Shown piece after piece: positions 6,682 through 14,867 of a stretch of DNA of 25,514 nt. Both the position numbers and the translations under genes were made by a program. Under the pieces are notes generated by a model. The model was not told where the DNA came from. It saw nothing but the letters and a program-made list of their open reading frames with translations, and made no database searches. Origin of the DNA: DATGYC01 sp035298385. GTDB taxonomy: Bacteria > Bacillota > Sulfobacillia > Symbiobacteriales > Symbiobacteriaceae. The stretch's first letter is position 1. The number at the start of each line of letters is the position of its first letter. The stretch spans positions 1 to 25,514 of the forward strand of contig DATGYC010000019.1 of the NCBI GenBank assembly GCA_035298385.1, written 5' to 3'.

Positions 6682-8628
6682 ATGGACGGTCAGAAGGAGC
6701 AAAACGAGCAGCGGCAGAAGGTGCGATCCTGGGTGCTGATCGGGGTGGTGACGATCGGGGGGCTCATGCTCGTCGGCAGCCTGGCTCGGCTCGCACTCTA
6801 TGAGCGGGGTCAGTTCTCGCAGGGGGCACAGGAGCAATCCCTGCGCGTTCTACGCCGCGTACCACCGCGTGGGTTGATTCAGGACCGCAACGGTAAGCTC
6901 TTGGTCACAAACGAGGCGGTTAACACCGCCTACCTCTTCTATCCGCATTACAAGAACAAGCAACTTCTGACGCAGCTTGCCAGCATACTGGGTGTGCCGG
7001 TTCAGAAGCTGGAGGAGCGAGCGAAGCAGAAGCTGGATCTGATGCTCTACTACGAGCCGATTAAGCTGAAGGAAGGGATCACGCCAGCCCAGTACGCCAT
7101 TCTGATGGAGCGGGCCAACGAGTTGCCAGGGGTAGAGGTTCATACCGACCCGATGCGGGTCTACCCCTTCAAGGAGTCCGCTGCGCATCTGCTTGGCTAT
7201 GTGGGTGAGATTTCGGAGGCGGAGCTGGACCGCTACAAGGGCCTGGGCTATGTCACGAGCGAGCAGATCGGTCAGATTGGGCTGGAGGCCTTCTATGAGA
7301 AGGAGCTACACGGCGAACCTGGCAAGCGCGAGGTCGTCATTAACAACTACTTTCAGCCCCTGGGCGTGACCAGCGTGGTGGAACCGAAGCCCGGTCGGAA
7401 CCTGACCTTGACGATCGACATGGACCTACAGCAGCAGGCCGAGAAGGCTCTCGAATGGGCGATGTATCGGCTTCGAACGGTGTCTGGCTCAGACGGTCCT
7501 TGGCCAAACGCCAAGTCTGGGGCTGTCGTCGTGATGGACGTTCACTCTGGTGCCGTCCTGGCCTTAGCCAGTCGGCCCTCCTACGATCCGAATCTCTTCG
7601 TCCGGGGCATCTCTGAGGCGGATTATGCAAAATTGCAGGATCCGCTCCTGACACCGATGATCAACCGTGCGGTACAAAAGGCCTATCAGCCTGGTTCAAC
7701 CTGGAAGATGGTCACCTCCGCTGCCGCGTTGACCAACAAGGCGTATGGACCGTATGAGACCTACTACTGCCCGGGCGTCTATGACAAGGCGGGCAAGCCG
7801 CACTGCTGGCTCCCTGGTGGGCACGGTTCGGTCGATACGATCAACGCCCTGCGGACCTCGTGCGATGTCTACTACTACGAAGCCGGCTATCGACTGGGGC
7901 CGGACAAGATGGCGGCGATGGCGGAGAGTTTTGGGTTCGGAACGAAGACCGGCCTGGACTTGGGCGGCGAAGTGCCCGGACTCTTGCCGACCGCGAAGAA
8001 CCGGGCGGAGATCTGGGAGAAGGAGCTGAACGACCCTTGGACCATCGGCCATACGGTCTCTTCGGCGATCGGGCAGATCGTGCAGGCCACGCCGCTTCAA
8101 CTGGCGCGGTATGTCTCCGCGATCGGCAACGGCGGCACGGTACTGAAGCCGTACCTGGTGCAGCGAGTGACCGATGCTGATGGGAAGGTGGTCTTCGAGG
8201 CCCAGCCGACGGAGACGGGCAAGCTCCCGATCACGAATGAGACGCTAACGCTGCTCCGGCGGGGGATGGCGGCGGTTAATGGTCCAACCGGCACCTCGGA
8301 CTATGGGCGCTGGCCATTGCCGACTGTCGGGGCGATCGGCAAGACCGGAACGGCGGAGAACCCACCCCGGGATGACTACGGGCTCTACGTCTCGCTCTCC
8401 CCGGCGAATGACCCGAAGTTGGCGATCGCCGTCGTCATTGAGCAAGCGGGGCACGGCTCCTCTGTCTGCCCAGCGGCCCGGGCGATCGAGTCCTACTTCC
8501 ATAACGTCAAGCTGACGAACGGTGATCCGGCGAATATTCCGCAGAACTGGAACCCCCCAACCGTCACGGGTGGACAGCAACCGAGCCGTGGTGGGCAAGG
8601 GCGGGAGGAGGTTCCGGTGCCTCGCTAG
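6682..8628 (+). CDS. mrdA: Penicillin-binding protein 2 (class B transpeptidase of the elongasome)
   Basis: 648-residue membrane-anchored transpeptidase that cross-links peptidoglycan during elongation with RodA. ATG 6682 lies 7 bases after a G7 run; an in-frame TTG at 6658 overlaps the terminator and is less likely. A membrane helix spans about 16-38. The N-terminal dimerisation domain has RVPPRGLIQDRNGKLL and HLLGYVGEI. The transpeptidase domain has the catalytic serine in S339-T-W-K342, the second motif as S393-C-D395, and K554-T-G556 (GKTGTAE). All three active-site motifs are present and in order. The C-terminus is proline- and glycine-rich. It lies between mreD and minC, as in many Bacillota. 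Confidence 0.95.
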   Translation: MDGQKEQNEQRQKVRSWVLIGVVTIGGLMLVGSLARLALYERGQFSQGAQEQSLRVLRRVPPRGLIQDRNGKLLVTNEAVNTAYLFYPHYKNKQLLTQLASILGVPVQKLEERAKQKLDLMLYYEPIKLKEGITPAQYAILMERANELPGVEVHTDPMRVYPFKESAAHLLGYVGEISEAELDRYKGLGYVTSEQIGQIGLEAFYEKELHGEPGKREVVINNYFQPLGVTSVVEPKPGRNLTLTIDMDLQQQAEKALEWAMYRLRTVSGSDGPWPNAKSGAVVVMDVHSGAVLALASRPSYDPNLFVRGISEADYAKLQDPLLTPMINRAVQKAYQPGSTWKMVTSAAALTNKAYGPYETYYCPGVYDKAGKPHCWLPGGHGSVDTINALRTSCDVYYYEAGYRLGPDKMAAMAESFGFGTKTGLDLGGEVPGLLPTAKNRAEIWEKELNDPWTIGHTVSSAIGQIVQATPLQLARYVSAIGNGGTVLKPYLVQRVTDADGKVVFEAQPTETGKLPITNETLTLLRRGMAAVNGPTGTSDYGRWPLPTVGAIGKTGTAENPPRDDYGLYVSLSPANDPKLAIAVVIEQAGHGSSVCPAARAIESYFHNVKLTNGDPANIPQNWNPPTVTGGQQPSRGGQGREEVPVPR

Positions 8629-8722
8629 AAGAGAAGAGGGGAAGATCCTTCGAAGTGCAAATGGCGGGCGCCCGAACAGATCGCAGGGCAAGTCACCCGT
8701 CCTTGGTTTTTTTTGTAAGCGA

Positions 8723-8764
8723 GGCAGGAACCTCACGCATTTCGGAGAATTAATCTGGCAGGAA
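8723..8764 (+). repeat. Direct repeat GGCAGGAA in the mrdA-minC gap
   Basis: The 154-base gap between mrdA and minC carries a T8 run (8707-8714) with no convincing stem, then GGCAGGAA at 8723-8730 and again at 8757-8764, start to start 34 bases. Between them is TTCGGAGAATTAATC. I have a loose memory of similar GCAGGA...GAATTAAT gaps in clostridial genomes but cannot name a family. It could bind a protein or be part of the minC leader. Confidence 0.35.
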
Positions 8765-8782
8765 AGCCAATCACCGGTTGGG

Positions 8783-9457
8783 ATGAAGCACCACATGCAG
8801 CAAGAGATCGTCATCAGGGGTACGAGCAAGTCAGGGCTTCATGTTCTCCTCCCGTCGCAGATGGAAGTCTCCGATTTCTGTACGCTTCTTCGTCGCAAGC
8901 TGACCGGGGCAGGTCGGTTTTTCCAGGGCGCCGAGGTGACGGTTCGCACGGCGGGCCGCCCCCTTACGGCTGAGGAGCAGACGGCCATTCAAGTCGTCTT
9001 CGCCGAGGCCGAGATGCGCCTGCTAGCGGTGGACCTGGGGGAGGACCCGCTCCGCCCCCCGGCAGAGAGCAGGGCCGCTAGCGGCCCGAGCACCCTGCCA
9101 GCCGCCTCCGTATTGGCCTCCTCAGAGACGGCGCTCGTCGTGACCAGGACTCTTCGCTCGGGCCAAGCGGTCCGCCATGATGGGGACGTAATCCTCCTTG
9201 GCGACGTCAATCCGGGCGCTGAGGTGGTTGCCGCCGGGCACATCGTCGTAATGGGAGCGCTCCGGGGTCTGGCCCACGCTGGGTGTACCGGGAACCGTGG
9301 TGCCTTTGTAACGGCGGTTCGCCTGCGGCCCACGCAGCTTCGCATCGCGGGTGTAGTCGGGCGGGCGCCGGACCAGGAAGAGCCGGCCCAACCAGTGCCG
9401 GAGGTCGCACGCCTGCGTGATGGAATGATCGTCATCGAAGCGCCAGCGACGCGGTGA
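8783..9457 (+). CDS. minC: Septum site-determining protein MinC
   Basis: A 224-residue inhibitor of FtsZ assembly, of usual MinC length. The N-terminal domain (about 1-100, IVIRGTSKSGLHVLL, FQGAEVTVRTAGR) contacts FtsZ. A Pro/Ser/Ala-rich linker spans about 95-115. The C-terminal right-handed beta-helix domain has the classical RSGQAVRHDGDVILLGDVNPGAEV region (given in part: GDVILLGDVNPGAEVVA), then GHIVVMGALRGLAHAG, and binds MinD. ATG 8783 and ATG 8795 are both possible; neither has a strong ribosome site (GGTTGGG lies before the first). The minD gene follows after 51 bases. Confidence 0.93.
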   Translation: MKHHMQQEIVIRGTSKSGLHVLLPSQMEVSDFCTLLRRKLTGAGRFFQGAEVTVRTAGRPLTAEEQTAIQVVFAEAEMRLLAVDLGEDPLRPPAESRAASGPSTLPAASVLASSETALVVTRTLRSGQAVRHDGDVILLGDVNPGAEVVAAGHIVVMGALRGLAHAGCTGNRGAFVTAVRLRPTQLRIAGVVGRAPDQEEPAQPVPEVARLRDGMIVIEAPATR

Positions 9458-9508
9458 GTCTAGGGCTTCCAAAGGTCGCGGGTTCAAAGAAGGAGGAGCG
9501 GTACAGAG

Positions 9509-10318
9509 ATGGGTCAGGTCGTCGTCGTCACCTCGGGCAAGGGCGGGGTTGGAAAGACTACCACTACAGCCAACCTCGGCAGCGCCTTAGCGCAGCAGGG
9601 CAAGAAGGTCTGCGTGGTTGATGCGGACATTGGACTGCGGAATCTGGACGTGGTGATGGGGTTGGAGAACCGCGTCGTCTACGACCTGGTGAACGTCATT
9701 GAGGGCGATGCCAAGCTGAAGCAGGCGTTGATCAAGGACAAGCGGTGCGAGAACCTCTACCTGCTCCCCGCCGCTCAGACTAGGAATAAGGATGACGTCA
9801 AGCCGGAGCAGATGAAGTGGCTGACCAAGCAACTCGCCGAGGATTTTGACTTCGTCATCCTCGACTGCCCGGCTGGTATTGAACACGGCTTCGTCAACGC
9901 CATCACGGCGGCGGACCGGGCGGTGATCGTCGTCAATCCGGAGGTCAGCTCTGTGCGTGACGCGGACCGGGTCATCGGTCTGTGGGAGGCCCAGAAGGAC
10001 CGTGACGAGAAGACGGCGGCCATGCTGGTGATCACCCGCTTCCGGCCGGCCTTGGTCGAGAAGGGCGACATGCTGGACGTCAACGACATCATGGAGATGC
10101 TCGCAGTCGACCTGCTTGGCGTTGTACCGGAGGATGAGAAGATCCTGGTCTCCTCCAACAAGGGTGAGCCGGCGATCTACATGGAAGAGTCCAAGGCTGG
10201 TCTGGCCTATAAGAACATCGCCCGTCGCCTGCTGGGTGAGCAGGTGCCGCTGATGAATCTGGCCGAGGAGAAGGGCATCTGGGCCAGGTTTAAGCGGATC
10301 GTCGGCTTCGGGCGGTAA
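9509..10318 (+). CDS. minD: Septum site-determining ATPase MinD
   Basis: 269-residue deviant Walker A ATPase that dimerises on the membrane with ATP, recruits MinC and is released by MinE. Visible motifs: SGKGGVGKTTTTANLG (residues 9-24) with the signature lysine, VDADIGLRNLD, DFVILDCPAGIE as Walker B region, and the C-terminal amphipathic membrane-targeting helix EKGIWARFKRIVGFG. AAGGAGGAG precedes the ATG by about 12 bases. Length is normal. minE starts 16 bases after the stop. Confidence 0.97.
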   Translation: MGQVVVVTSGKGGVGKTTTTANLGSALAQQGKKVCVVDADIGLRNLDVVMGLENRVVYDLVNVIEGDAKLKQALIKDKRCENLYLLPAAQTRNKDDVKPEQMKWLTKQLAEDFDFVILDCPAGIEHGFVNAITAADRAVIVVNPEVSSVRDADRVIGLWEAQKDRDEKTAAMLVITRFRPALVEKGDMLDVNDIMEMLAVDLLGVVPEDEKILVSSNKGEPAIYMEESKAGLAYKNIARRLLGEQVPLMNLAEEKGIWARFKRIVGFGR

Positions 10319-10334
10319 GAAAGGAGGCGCGCCA

Positions 10335-10613
10335 ATGCTCGAATTGATCTCCAAGGTATTCGGCCGCGAACAGGCCTCCGCCGGGGTTGCCAAGGAGCGG
10401 TTGCGCCTCGTTCTCGTCCACGACCGAGTCGGGGGAGAGCCGCAGTTCTTGAACAACCTGAAGGAAGAACTGCTGGCCGTCATCAACCGCTACTTGGAGG
10501 TTGAGGATGCTGACCAGGCGGTGCGGATTGAGACTCGGTCCGATCAGGTCGCCCTGGTGGTGGATCTGCCGGTTCGGTCCATGAAGCGCGCGACGGTCTC
10601 CAGCGCCCGGTAA
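10335..10613 (+). CDS. minE: Cell division topological specificity factor MinE
   Basis: A 92-residue protein that stimulates MinD ATPase and restricts MinCD to the poles. It has the amphipathic N-terminus (LELISKVFG), the anti-MinCD segment with KERLRLVLVHDR at about residues 20-31, and the topological domain ending in ALVVDLPV. AAGGAGG lies 8 bases before the ATG. Presence of MinE suggests an oscillating Min system rather than one that relies only on DivIVA. The gene ends 7 bases before a strong hairpin terminator. Confidence 0.95.
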   Translation: MLELISKVFGREQASAGVAKERLRLVLVHDRVGGEPQFLNNLKEELLAVINRYLEVEDADQAVRIETRSDQVALVVDLPVRSMKRATVSSAR

Positions 10614-10620
10614 TCAAGCC

Positions 10621-10650
10621 AGAAACCACCGGTCTTGCCGGTGGTTTCTC
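10621..10650 (+). terminator. Hairpin terminator after minE
   Basis: AGAAACCACCGG (10621-10632) and CCGGTGGTTTCT (10638-10649) form a perfect 12-bp stem around TCTTG. The tail is CTGTG, so the U tract is poor, but the stem's own TTTCT end helps. It closes the minCDE unit. Confidence 0.75.
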
Positions 10651-10652
10651 TG

Positions 10653-10681
10653 TGCGACGACTCGGCAAACCCTGTTATAAT
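10653..10681 (+). promoter_or_regulatory. Sigma-A-like promoter for rodA
   Basis: A consensus -10 TATAAT stands at 10676-10681, 21 bases before the TTG start of rodA and just after the minE terminator. The -35 region 17 bases upstream (TGCGAC at 10653-10658) is weak. It would let rodA be transcribed separately from minCDE. Confidence 0.55.
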
Positions 10682-10701
10682 CAGAGGAAGGGGGTGGCCC
10701 T

Positions 10702-11844
10702 TTGAACTTTGACTTTCGACTTCTACGCAGCTTAGATAAGTGGCTGCTCCTGGCGGTCATTCTCCTGGTCGGGTTCGGCCTGGTCATGATCTCCTCTGCG
10801 GCGACCGGTTACACCGGGACAGCCGAGGGCGCCAAGCTATTCGTCATCAAACAGGGGATCGCTTTCCTGTTGGGCCTAGTGGGACTGGCCGTCGTCGTGC
10901 TCTTTGATTACGAGGAGTTCGGCCGGATGTGGATGCTGATCTACGGGCTGAACTGCTTCTTGTTGATGATCGTGCTCTTGATCGGTAAGATCGGCGGCGG
11001 TGCGCAGTCCTGGCTGGGTGCTGGTGCTGTCAACCTGCAGCCTGGTGAGTACGGCAAGATCATGCTCATCCTGACCCTTGGTCATTTCTTGGCCAAGCGC
11101 GAGGAGATCAAGTCCTTCTGGGATCTGATCCCGGTGGGCGTTCATGTGATGCCGCTCCTGATCCTCTTGCTGCTGCAGCCGGACTTCGGTACGGCCCTCG
11201 TCTTCGTGGTGATCACGGTCGCCATGCTCTACATGGCGGGCTATGCTGGTTGGAAGATCCTTGCCTGGATTGGGATCCCGGTCGGCTCCTTCTTGGGTTG
11301 GTTCTTCGCCCACGAGAAGTGGCCGATCATCTGGATGCCGCTCAAGGACTACCAGTTGGACCGGCTGAAGGTCTTCTTTAATCCGGCCCTGGATCCGAAT
11401 GGCAAGGGTTACCATGTGCTCCAGTCCAAGATCTCCATCGGATCGGGCGGGCTCTTTGGCAAGGGGCTCTACCATGGCACCCAGAACATGCTGGGTTTCC
11501 TGCCCGAGCAGCATACCGACTTCATCTACGCTGTCGTCTGCGAGGAGTTAGGCTTCATTGGCGGTGCAGTGCTGATCGCCCTTCTCCTCTTCCTGCTCTT
11601 CCGTATCCTGCACGTCTCGGCTTCAGCCCGGGATCGGTACGGCGCCTTGATCTGCGTTGGCGTCATGGCCATGCTTGGCTTTCACGTCCTGGAGAACGTC
11701 GGTATGACGATCGGCGTGATGCCGGTGACTGGCATCCCGCTCCCGTTCATCTCCTACGGTGGATCGAGCATGATCACGAACCTGATTGGCGTGGCCCTGG
11801 TCTTGAATGTAGGGATGCGAAGGCATACGTTGCAGTTCCGCTAA
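10702..11844 (+). CDS. rodA: SEDS-family peptidoglycan polymerase RodA
   Basis: 380-residue polytopic membrane protein with about ten helices; the SEDS glycosyltransferase that polymerises lipid II and pairs with PBP2. Conserved pieces are LLLQPDFGTALVF, HVLQSKISIGSGG, GFLPEQHTDFIYAVVCEELG and the C-terminal MPVTGIPLPFISYGGSSM. TTG 10702 is set by AGGAAGGGGGTGG just upstream; the frame opens with NFDFRLLRSLDKWLL, typical of RodA. Its own promoter (TATAAT at 10676) and a following terminator make it a single-gene unit. Confidence 0.95.
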   Translation: MNFDFRLLRSLDKWLLLAVILLVGFGLVMISSAATGYTGTAEGAKLFVIKQGIAFLLGLVGLAVVVLFDYEEFGRMWMLIYGLNCFLLMIVLLIGKIGGGAQSWLGAGAVNLQPGEYGKIMLILTLGHFLAKREEIKSFWDLIPVGVHVMPLLILLLLQPDFGTALVFVVITVAMLYMAGYAGWKILAWIGIPVGSFLGWFFAHEKWPIIWMPLKDYQLDRLKVFFNPALDPNGKGYHVLQSKISIGSGGLFGKGLYHGTQNMLGFLPEQHTDFIYAVVCEELGFIGGAVLIALLLFLLFRILHVSASARDRYGALICVGVMAMLGFHVLENVGMTIGVMPVTGIPLPFISYGGSSMITNLIGVALVLNVGMRRHTLQFR

Positions 11845-11890
11845 GAAGCGACCCCCCGATGGGCAAAGCCTGTCGGGGGGTTCTTACTTT
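11842..11890 (+). terminator. Terminator after rodA
   Basis: ACCCCCCGA (11851-11859) pairs with TCGGGGGGT (11873-11881). TAAGAA at 11842-11847 (including the rodA stop) and TTCTTA at 11881-11886 can extend the stem, and CTTTT follows. Confidence 0.8.
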
Positions 11891-12002
11891 TCGCGCGAGC
11901 GTGCCTAGGGCGCCTACCTGAGCAAAAAATCAGGCGTTTCCTACCCGCCAGATCCATCACCCCCCGAATGGTCGTGCGGAACGCAAAGCCTTAAACTGAG
12001 GG

Positions 12003-12018
12003 TGTGACCGATATCACG
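12003..12018. promoter_or_regulatory. CRP/FNR-family-like operator before the molybdoenzyme operon
   Basis: TGTGA-CCGATA-TCACG matches the CRP consensus TGTGA-N6-TCACA at 9 of 10 defined bases. It ends 21 bases before the ATG at 12040 and just before the ribosome site GGAGG (12026-12030). CRP/FNR relatives often control anaerobic reductases. The site is so close to the start that classical class II activation would put the transcript start inside the gene, so repression, or a site unrelated to activation, is also possible. No clear -10 was found in 11900-12000. A short hairpin CCTGA/TCAGG lies at about 11916-11934. Confidence 0.5.
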
Positions 12019-12039
12019 TACCGACGGAGGCGACACCCC

Positions 12040-14241
12040 ATGACCAAGCACCTGGACCGCCGTGCATTCCTCAAGCTCTCAGCCATTGCCACGGCGGGCG
12101 CTGCAACCGGGCTAGCCGGTGGCAGTGTGGCGCTTGGGGCGCCCTTTGACCCGAATCGCAACCACGTAGAGCCAGACGAGTGGGTCTACTCCACCTGTGG
12201 CTTCTGCGGTACCGGTTGCGGCATCGAGATCGGCGTCAAGGGCGGCGAGGCTGTCGCCATCCGGGGAACCAAAGATTACCCGGTCAACACGGGCTTCCTG
12301 TGCGCCAAGGGGATCCTCCAGTGGCAGGCGATCATGGCGCCGGACCGGGGCACGACCCCGTTGCTCCGCAAAAACGGTCAGCTAGTCAAGGCGAGCTGGG
12401 ATGAGGCGCTTGACGCCATGACTGGCAAGCTGAAGGAGATCATCACCAAGCACGGCCCGAACGCCGTCGCCACGTATAATACCGGCCAGCTCCTGCTGGA
12501 GGAGTTCTATACCCTCGGGAAGATCCAGCGGGCGGGCATTGGCACCGATCACTGTGACTCAAACACCCGTCTCTGCATGGCTTCGGCTGTCTACGGCCAC
12601 AACCGGACCTTCGGGGCGGACGTTCCGACGGGAGCCTATGCCGATGTGGAGGAGACCGACGTGATCCTCCTGGTCGGCTCCAACATGGCCGAGTGCCACC
12701 CGATTCTGATGGGCCGACTCACCCGGGCTCGGGAGCAGAAGGGGACGAAGCTGATCGTGGTCGATCCGCGGATCACGCAGCCAGCCCGAATGGCCGATAT
12801 CCACCTGGCGATCAAGCCGGGCACGGACGTAACCCTGCTGAACGCCATGGCCCAGGTCCTGATTCAGGATGGCCTGATCGACCAGGCCTATATTGATGCA
12901 TCCTGCTCTAACTGGCCCGAATTGAAGGCGAAGCTGACCCGCTACACGCCGGAGTTCGCCGCTCAGGTCTGCGGTGTGCCGGCCGAGGAGATCGTGGCCG
13001 CGGCCCGCCTGTACGGCAAGGCGCCCAGGTCGCTCTCCATGTGGGTGATGGGCATCAATCAGTCGGTCAACGGTGTGACGGCGAACCATGCCTTGCACAA
13101 CTTGAACCTGATCCAAGGGAAGCTGGGCAAGCCGGGTTCGGCCTCGTTCTCCGTCACGGGTCAGCCGAACGCCATGGGCAATCGCTCCGCGGGCGGCTCC
13201 TCCAACTACCCTGGGATGCGGCCGATCGATAACGAGCAGGGGCGCCGGGAGATCGCAGCGCTCTGGGGCGTGCCGTATGAGAAGCTCCCGGCCAAGTCGA
13301 CCCCGATCGAGAAGATCATTGACAAGATCATCGCTGGCGATATCAAGGCACTCTGGGTGCTCTGCACGAACCCGCTGCTCTCCCTGCCGGACCAGAATCG
13401 GGTGAAGCAGGCGCTGGCGAAGCTGGAACTCCTGGTCGTCCAGGACGCCTACTACACCGTCGATACGAACGAGTACGCTCACGTCTACCTGCCAGCCGCC
13501 ATGTGGGCTGAGAAGCAGGGCGTCATGATCAACTCTGAGCGCCGGGTCAACCTGGTTCAGCCCTCGATCAAGCCCCCGGGCGAGGCGAAGTCCGATTTTG
13601 AGATCCTCCGCCTGGTCGCCCAGAAGATGGGCTACGGCCACTTGGTCGCCTTCCAGACACCGGCGGCGTGCTTTGAAGAGTTCAAGCAGACCACCAAGGG
13701 GCGCCCCAACGAGATGACCGGCATCACCTACGAACGGCTGGTCGAGCATCGGGGCCTGCAGTGGCCGGTGAGCGAAGCCCAGCCGAACGGCACGCAGCGG
13801 GCCTTCACGGACGGCACCTTCTTCACCAAGGATAAGAAGGCGAAGCTCTGGGCGGTCGAGCAACTCGACCTGCCGGAGCTGCCGGATGCGGCCTATCCGT
13901 TCATGCTGAACACCGGCCGGGTGCAGGAGCACTATCACACCGGCACCAAGACCCGGAAGATTAAAGAGATGAACCTGCTGGTGCCAACCGTCTATGTGGA
14001 GATCAACCCAAAGGATGCCGCCGAGTTGGGCATCGCCTACGGCGACATGGTCGTGATCGAGTCCAAGCGTGGCGCCATGAAGGCGAAGGCGGTGATCACG
14101 CAGATTGGCGCCCCGAAGTCGGTCTTTGTGCCGATGCATTTCCACGAGGGTCCGGTCAACGCCTTGACCGTCTGGGCCTTCGATCCGATCTCCGGTGAAC
14201 CGAACTACAAGCAGCAGGCCGTCCGGATTCGCAAGGCCTAA
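12040..14241 (+). CDS. Tat-exported molybdopterin oxidoreductase catalytic subunit, NapA/NarB-like
   Basis: 733-residue molybdo-bis(MGD) enzyme. Residues 1-34 are a Tat signal (twin Arg in DRRAFLKLS, then an Ala/Gly-rich core ending near VALGA). The [4Fe-4S] site is C53-x2-C56-x3-C60-x27-C88. The molybdenum ligand is Cys179 in SNTRLCMASAV, the form seen in NapA, NarB/NasC and formate dehydrogenases, not the Ser of DmsA. VGSNMAECHPIL, VDPRITQPARMADIH and the C-terminal NTGRVQEHYHTGTKTRK region fit the nitrate reductase branch. ATG 12040 follows GGAGG by 9 bases; a GTG at 12004 is in frame but would sit inside the CRP-like site and spoil the signal peptide. With DmsB- and DmsC-like partners downstream, it should work outside the membrane and draw electrons from menaquinol. 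Nitrate is the best guess for substrate; selenate, or formate oxidation, cannot be excluded. Confidence 0.9.
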   Translation: MTKHLDRRAFLKLSAIATAGAATGLAGGSVALGAPFDPNRNHVEPDEWVYSTCGFCGTGCGIEIGVKGGEAVAIRGTKDYPVNTGFLCAKGILQWQAIMAPDRGTTPLLRKNGQLVKASWDEALDAMTGKLKEIITKHGPNAVATYNTGQLLLEEFYTLGKIQRAGIGTDHCDSNTRLCMASAVYGHNRTFGADVPTGAYADVEETDVILLVGSNMAECHPILMGRLTRAREQKGTKLIVVDPRITQPARMADIHLAIKPGTDVTLLNAMAQVLIQDGLIDQAYIDASCSNWPELKAKLTRYTPEFAAQVCGVPAEEIVAAARLYGKAPRSLSMWVMGINQSVNGVTANHALHNLNLIQGKLGKPGSASFSVTGQPNAMGNRSAGGSSNYPGMRPIDNEQGRREIAALWGVPYEKLPAKSTPIEKIIDKIIAGDIKALWVLCTNPLLSLPDQNRVKQALAKLELLVVQDAYYTVDTNEYAHVYLPAAMWAEKQGVMINSERRVNLVQPSIKPPGEAKSDFEILRLVAQKMGYGHLVAFQTPAACFEEFKQTTKGRPNEMTGITYERLVEHRGLQWPVSEAQPNGTQRAFTDGTFFTKDKKAKLWAVEQLDLPELPDAAYPFMLNTGRVQEHYHTGTKTRKIKEMNLLVPTVYVEINPKDAAELGIAYGDMVVIESKRGAMKAKAVITQIGAPKSVFVPMHFHEGPVNALTVWAFDPISGEPNYKQQAVRIRKA

Positions 14242-14258
14242 GAGGAGGTGGACCGCTC

Positions 14259-14855
14259 TTGCCGACGCAACTTGGCTTCCACGCTGACATGGAGAAGTGC
14301 ATCGGTTGTAAGGCCTGTGAGGCGGCTTGCAAGGACTTCTACCGCATGCCACCAGAGATCCGCTGGCGCAAGGTCCGCTCCTTTGAGATGGGCGAGTGGC
14401 CGAAGGCGCTTCGGGTCCACCTCTCCCTGGCCTGCAACCACTGTGAGGACCCAGCCTGCATGAAGGGCTGCCCGGTCCAGGCCTACTCCAAGCGTGAGGA
14501 CGGTCTGGTGATCCATGATCCGACCGCCTGCATTGGCTGCCAGTACTGCACCTGGACCTGTCCCTACGGGGTGCCGCAGTTCGACCCGAACGAAGGCGTC
14601 GTCTCCAAGTGCAACGGCTGCTATCAGCTAGTCGATCAGGGCGAGCTCCCCCGCTGCGTCCAGGCCTGCCCGACGACGGCGCTGACCTTCGGCGATCGCG
14701 CGGAGCATGAGCGGACGAAGCGCGAGGCGGTCACGGTCGCCCCGGGCTTCCCGGACCCGACGATCACCCACCCGGCTACTCGGTTCGCCTGGCCCAAGAA
14801 GGGGCCGAAACCGGAGGTCAAGGTCCCGATCACCCCACCGGCAGAGGAGCACTAA
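14259..14855 (+). CDS. DmsB-like four-cluster ferredoxin subunit
   Basis: 198-residue electron-transfer subunit with 16 Cys in four groups: C14, C17, C20, C24; C59, C62, C67, C71; C91, C94, C97, C101; C118, C121, C133, C137. This is the 4x[4Fe-4S] plan of DmsB, NrfC and PsrB. Phrases such as SLACNHCEDPACMKGCP and CNGCYQLVDQGELPRCVQACP are typical of DmsB. TTG 14259 follows AGAGGAGGTG by 8 bases. There is no signal peptide of its own, so it is probably exported bound to the Tat substrate encoded upstream. The C-terminal 45 residues are Pro- and Lys-rich. The next gene starts 12 bases after the stop. Confidence 0.92.
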   Translation: MPTQLGFHADMEKCIGCKACEAACKDFYRMPPEIRWRKVRSFEMGEWPKALRVHLSLACNHCEDPACMKGCPVQAYSKREDGLVIHDPTACIGCQYCTWTCPYGVPQFDPNEGVVSKCNGCYQLVDQGELPRCVQACPTTALTFGDRAEHERTKREAVTVAPGFPDPTITHPATRFAWPKKGPKPEVKVPITPPAEEH

Positions 14856-14867
14856 GGAGAGATCAGC

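Noticed and set aside
7340..7654. Minus-strand frame inside mrdA, one of many such frames inside conserved genes
   Set aside because: Arg/Pro/Ser-rich translation and no start signal; a by-product of high G+C codon use.
8640..8714. Terminator after mrdA at the T8 run
   Set aside because: The T run is clear, but only a 4-bp stem (CAAG/CTTG) precedes it, too weak to call.
9474..9488. GGTCGCGGGTTCAAA resembles a tRNA T arm between minC and minD
   Set aside because: The 3' half of the stem and the acceptor end are absent and no anticodon arm lies upstream. A chance match of about 15 bases.
12559..14352. Open minus-strand frame of almost 600 codons opposite the molybdoenzyme gene
   Set aside because: It is the mirror of a strongly coding + strand gene with G/C third positions. 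Its translation has no domain, no ribosome site and odd His/Asp/Arg-rich composition.
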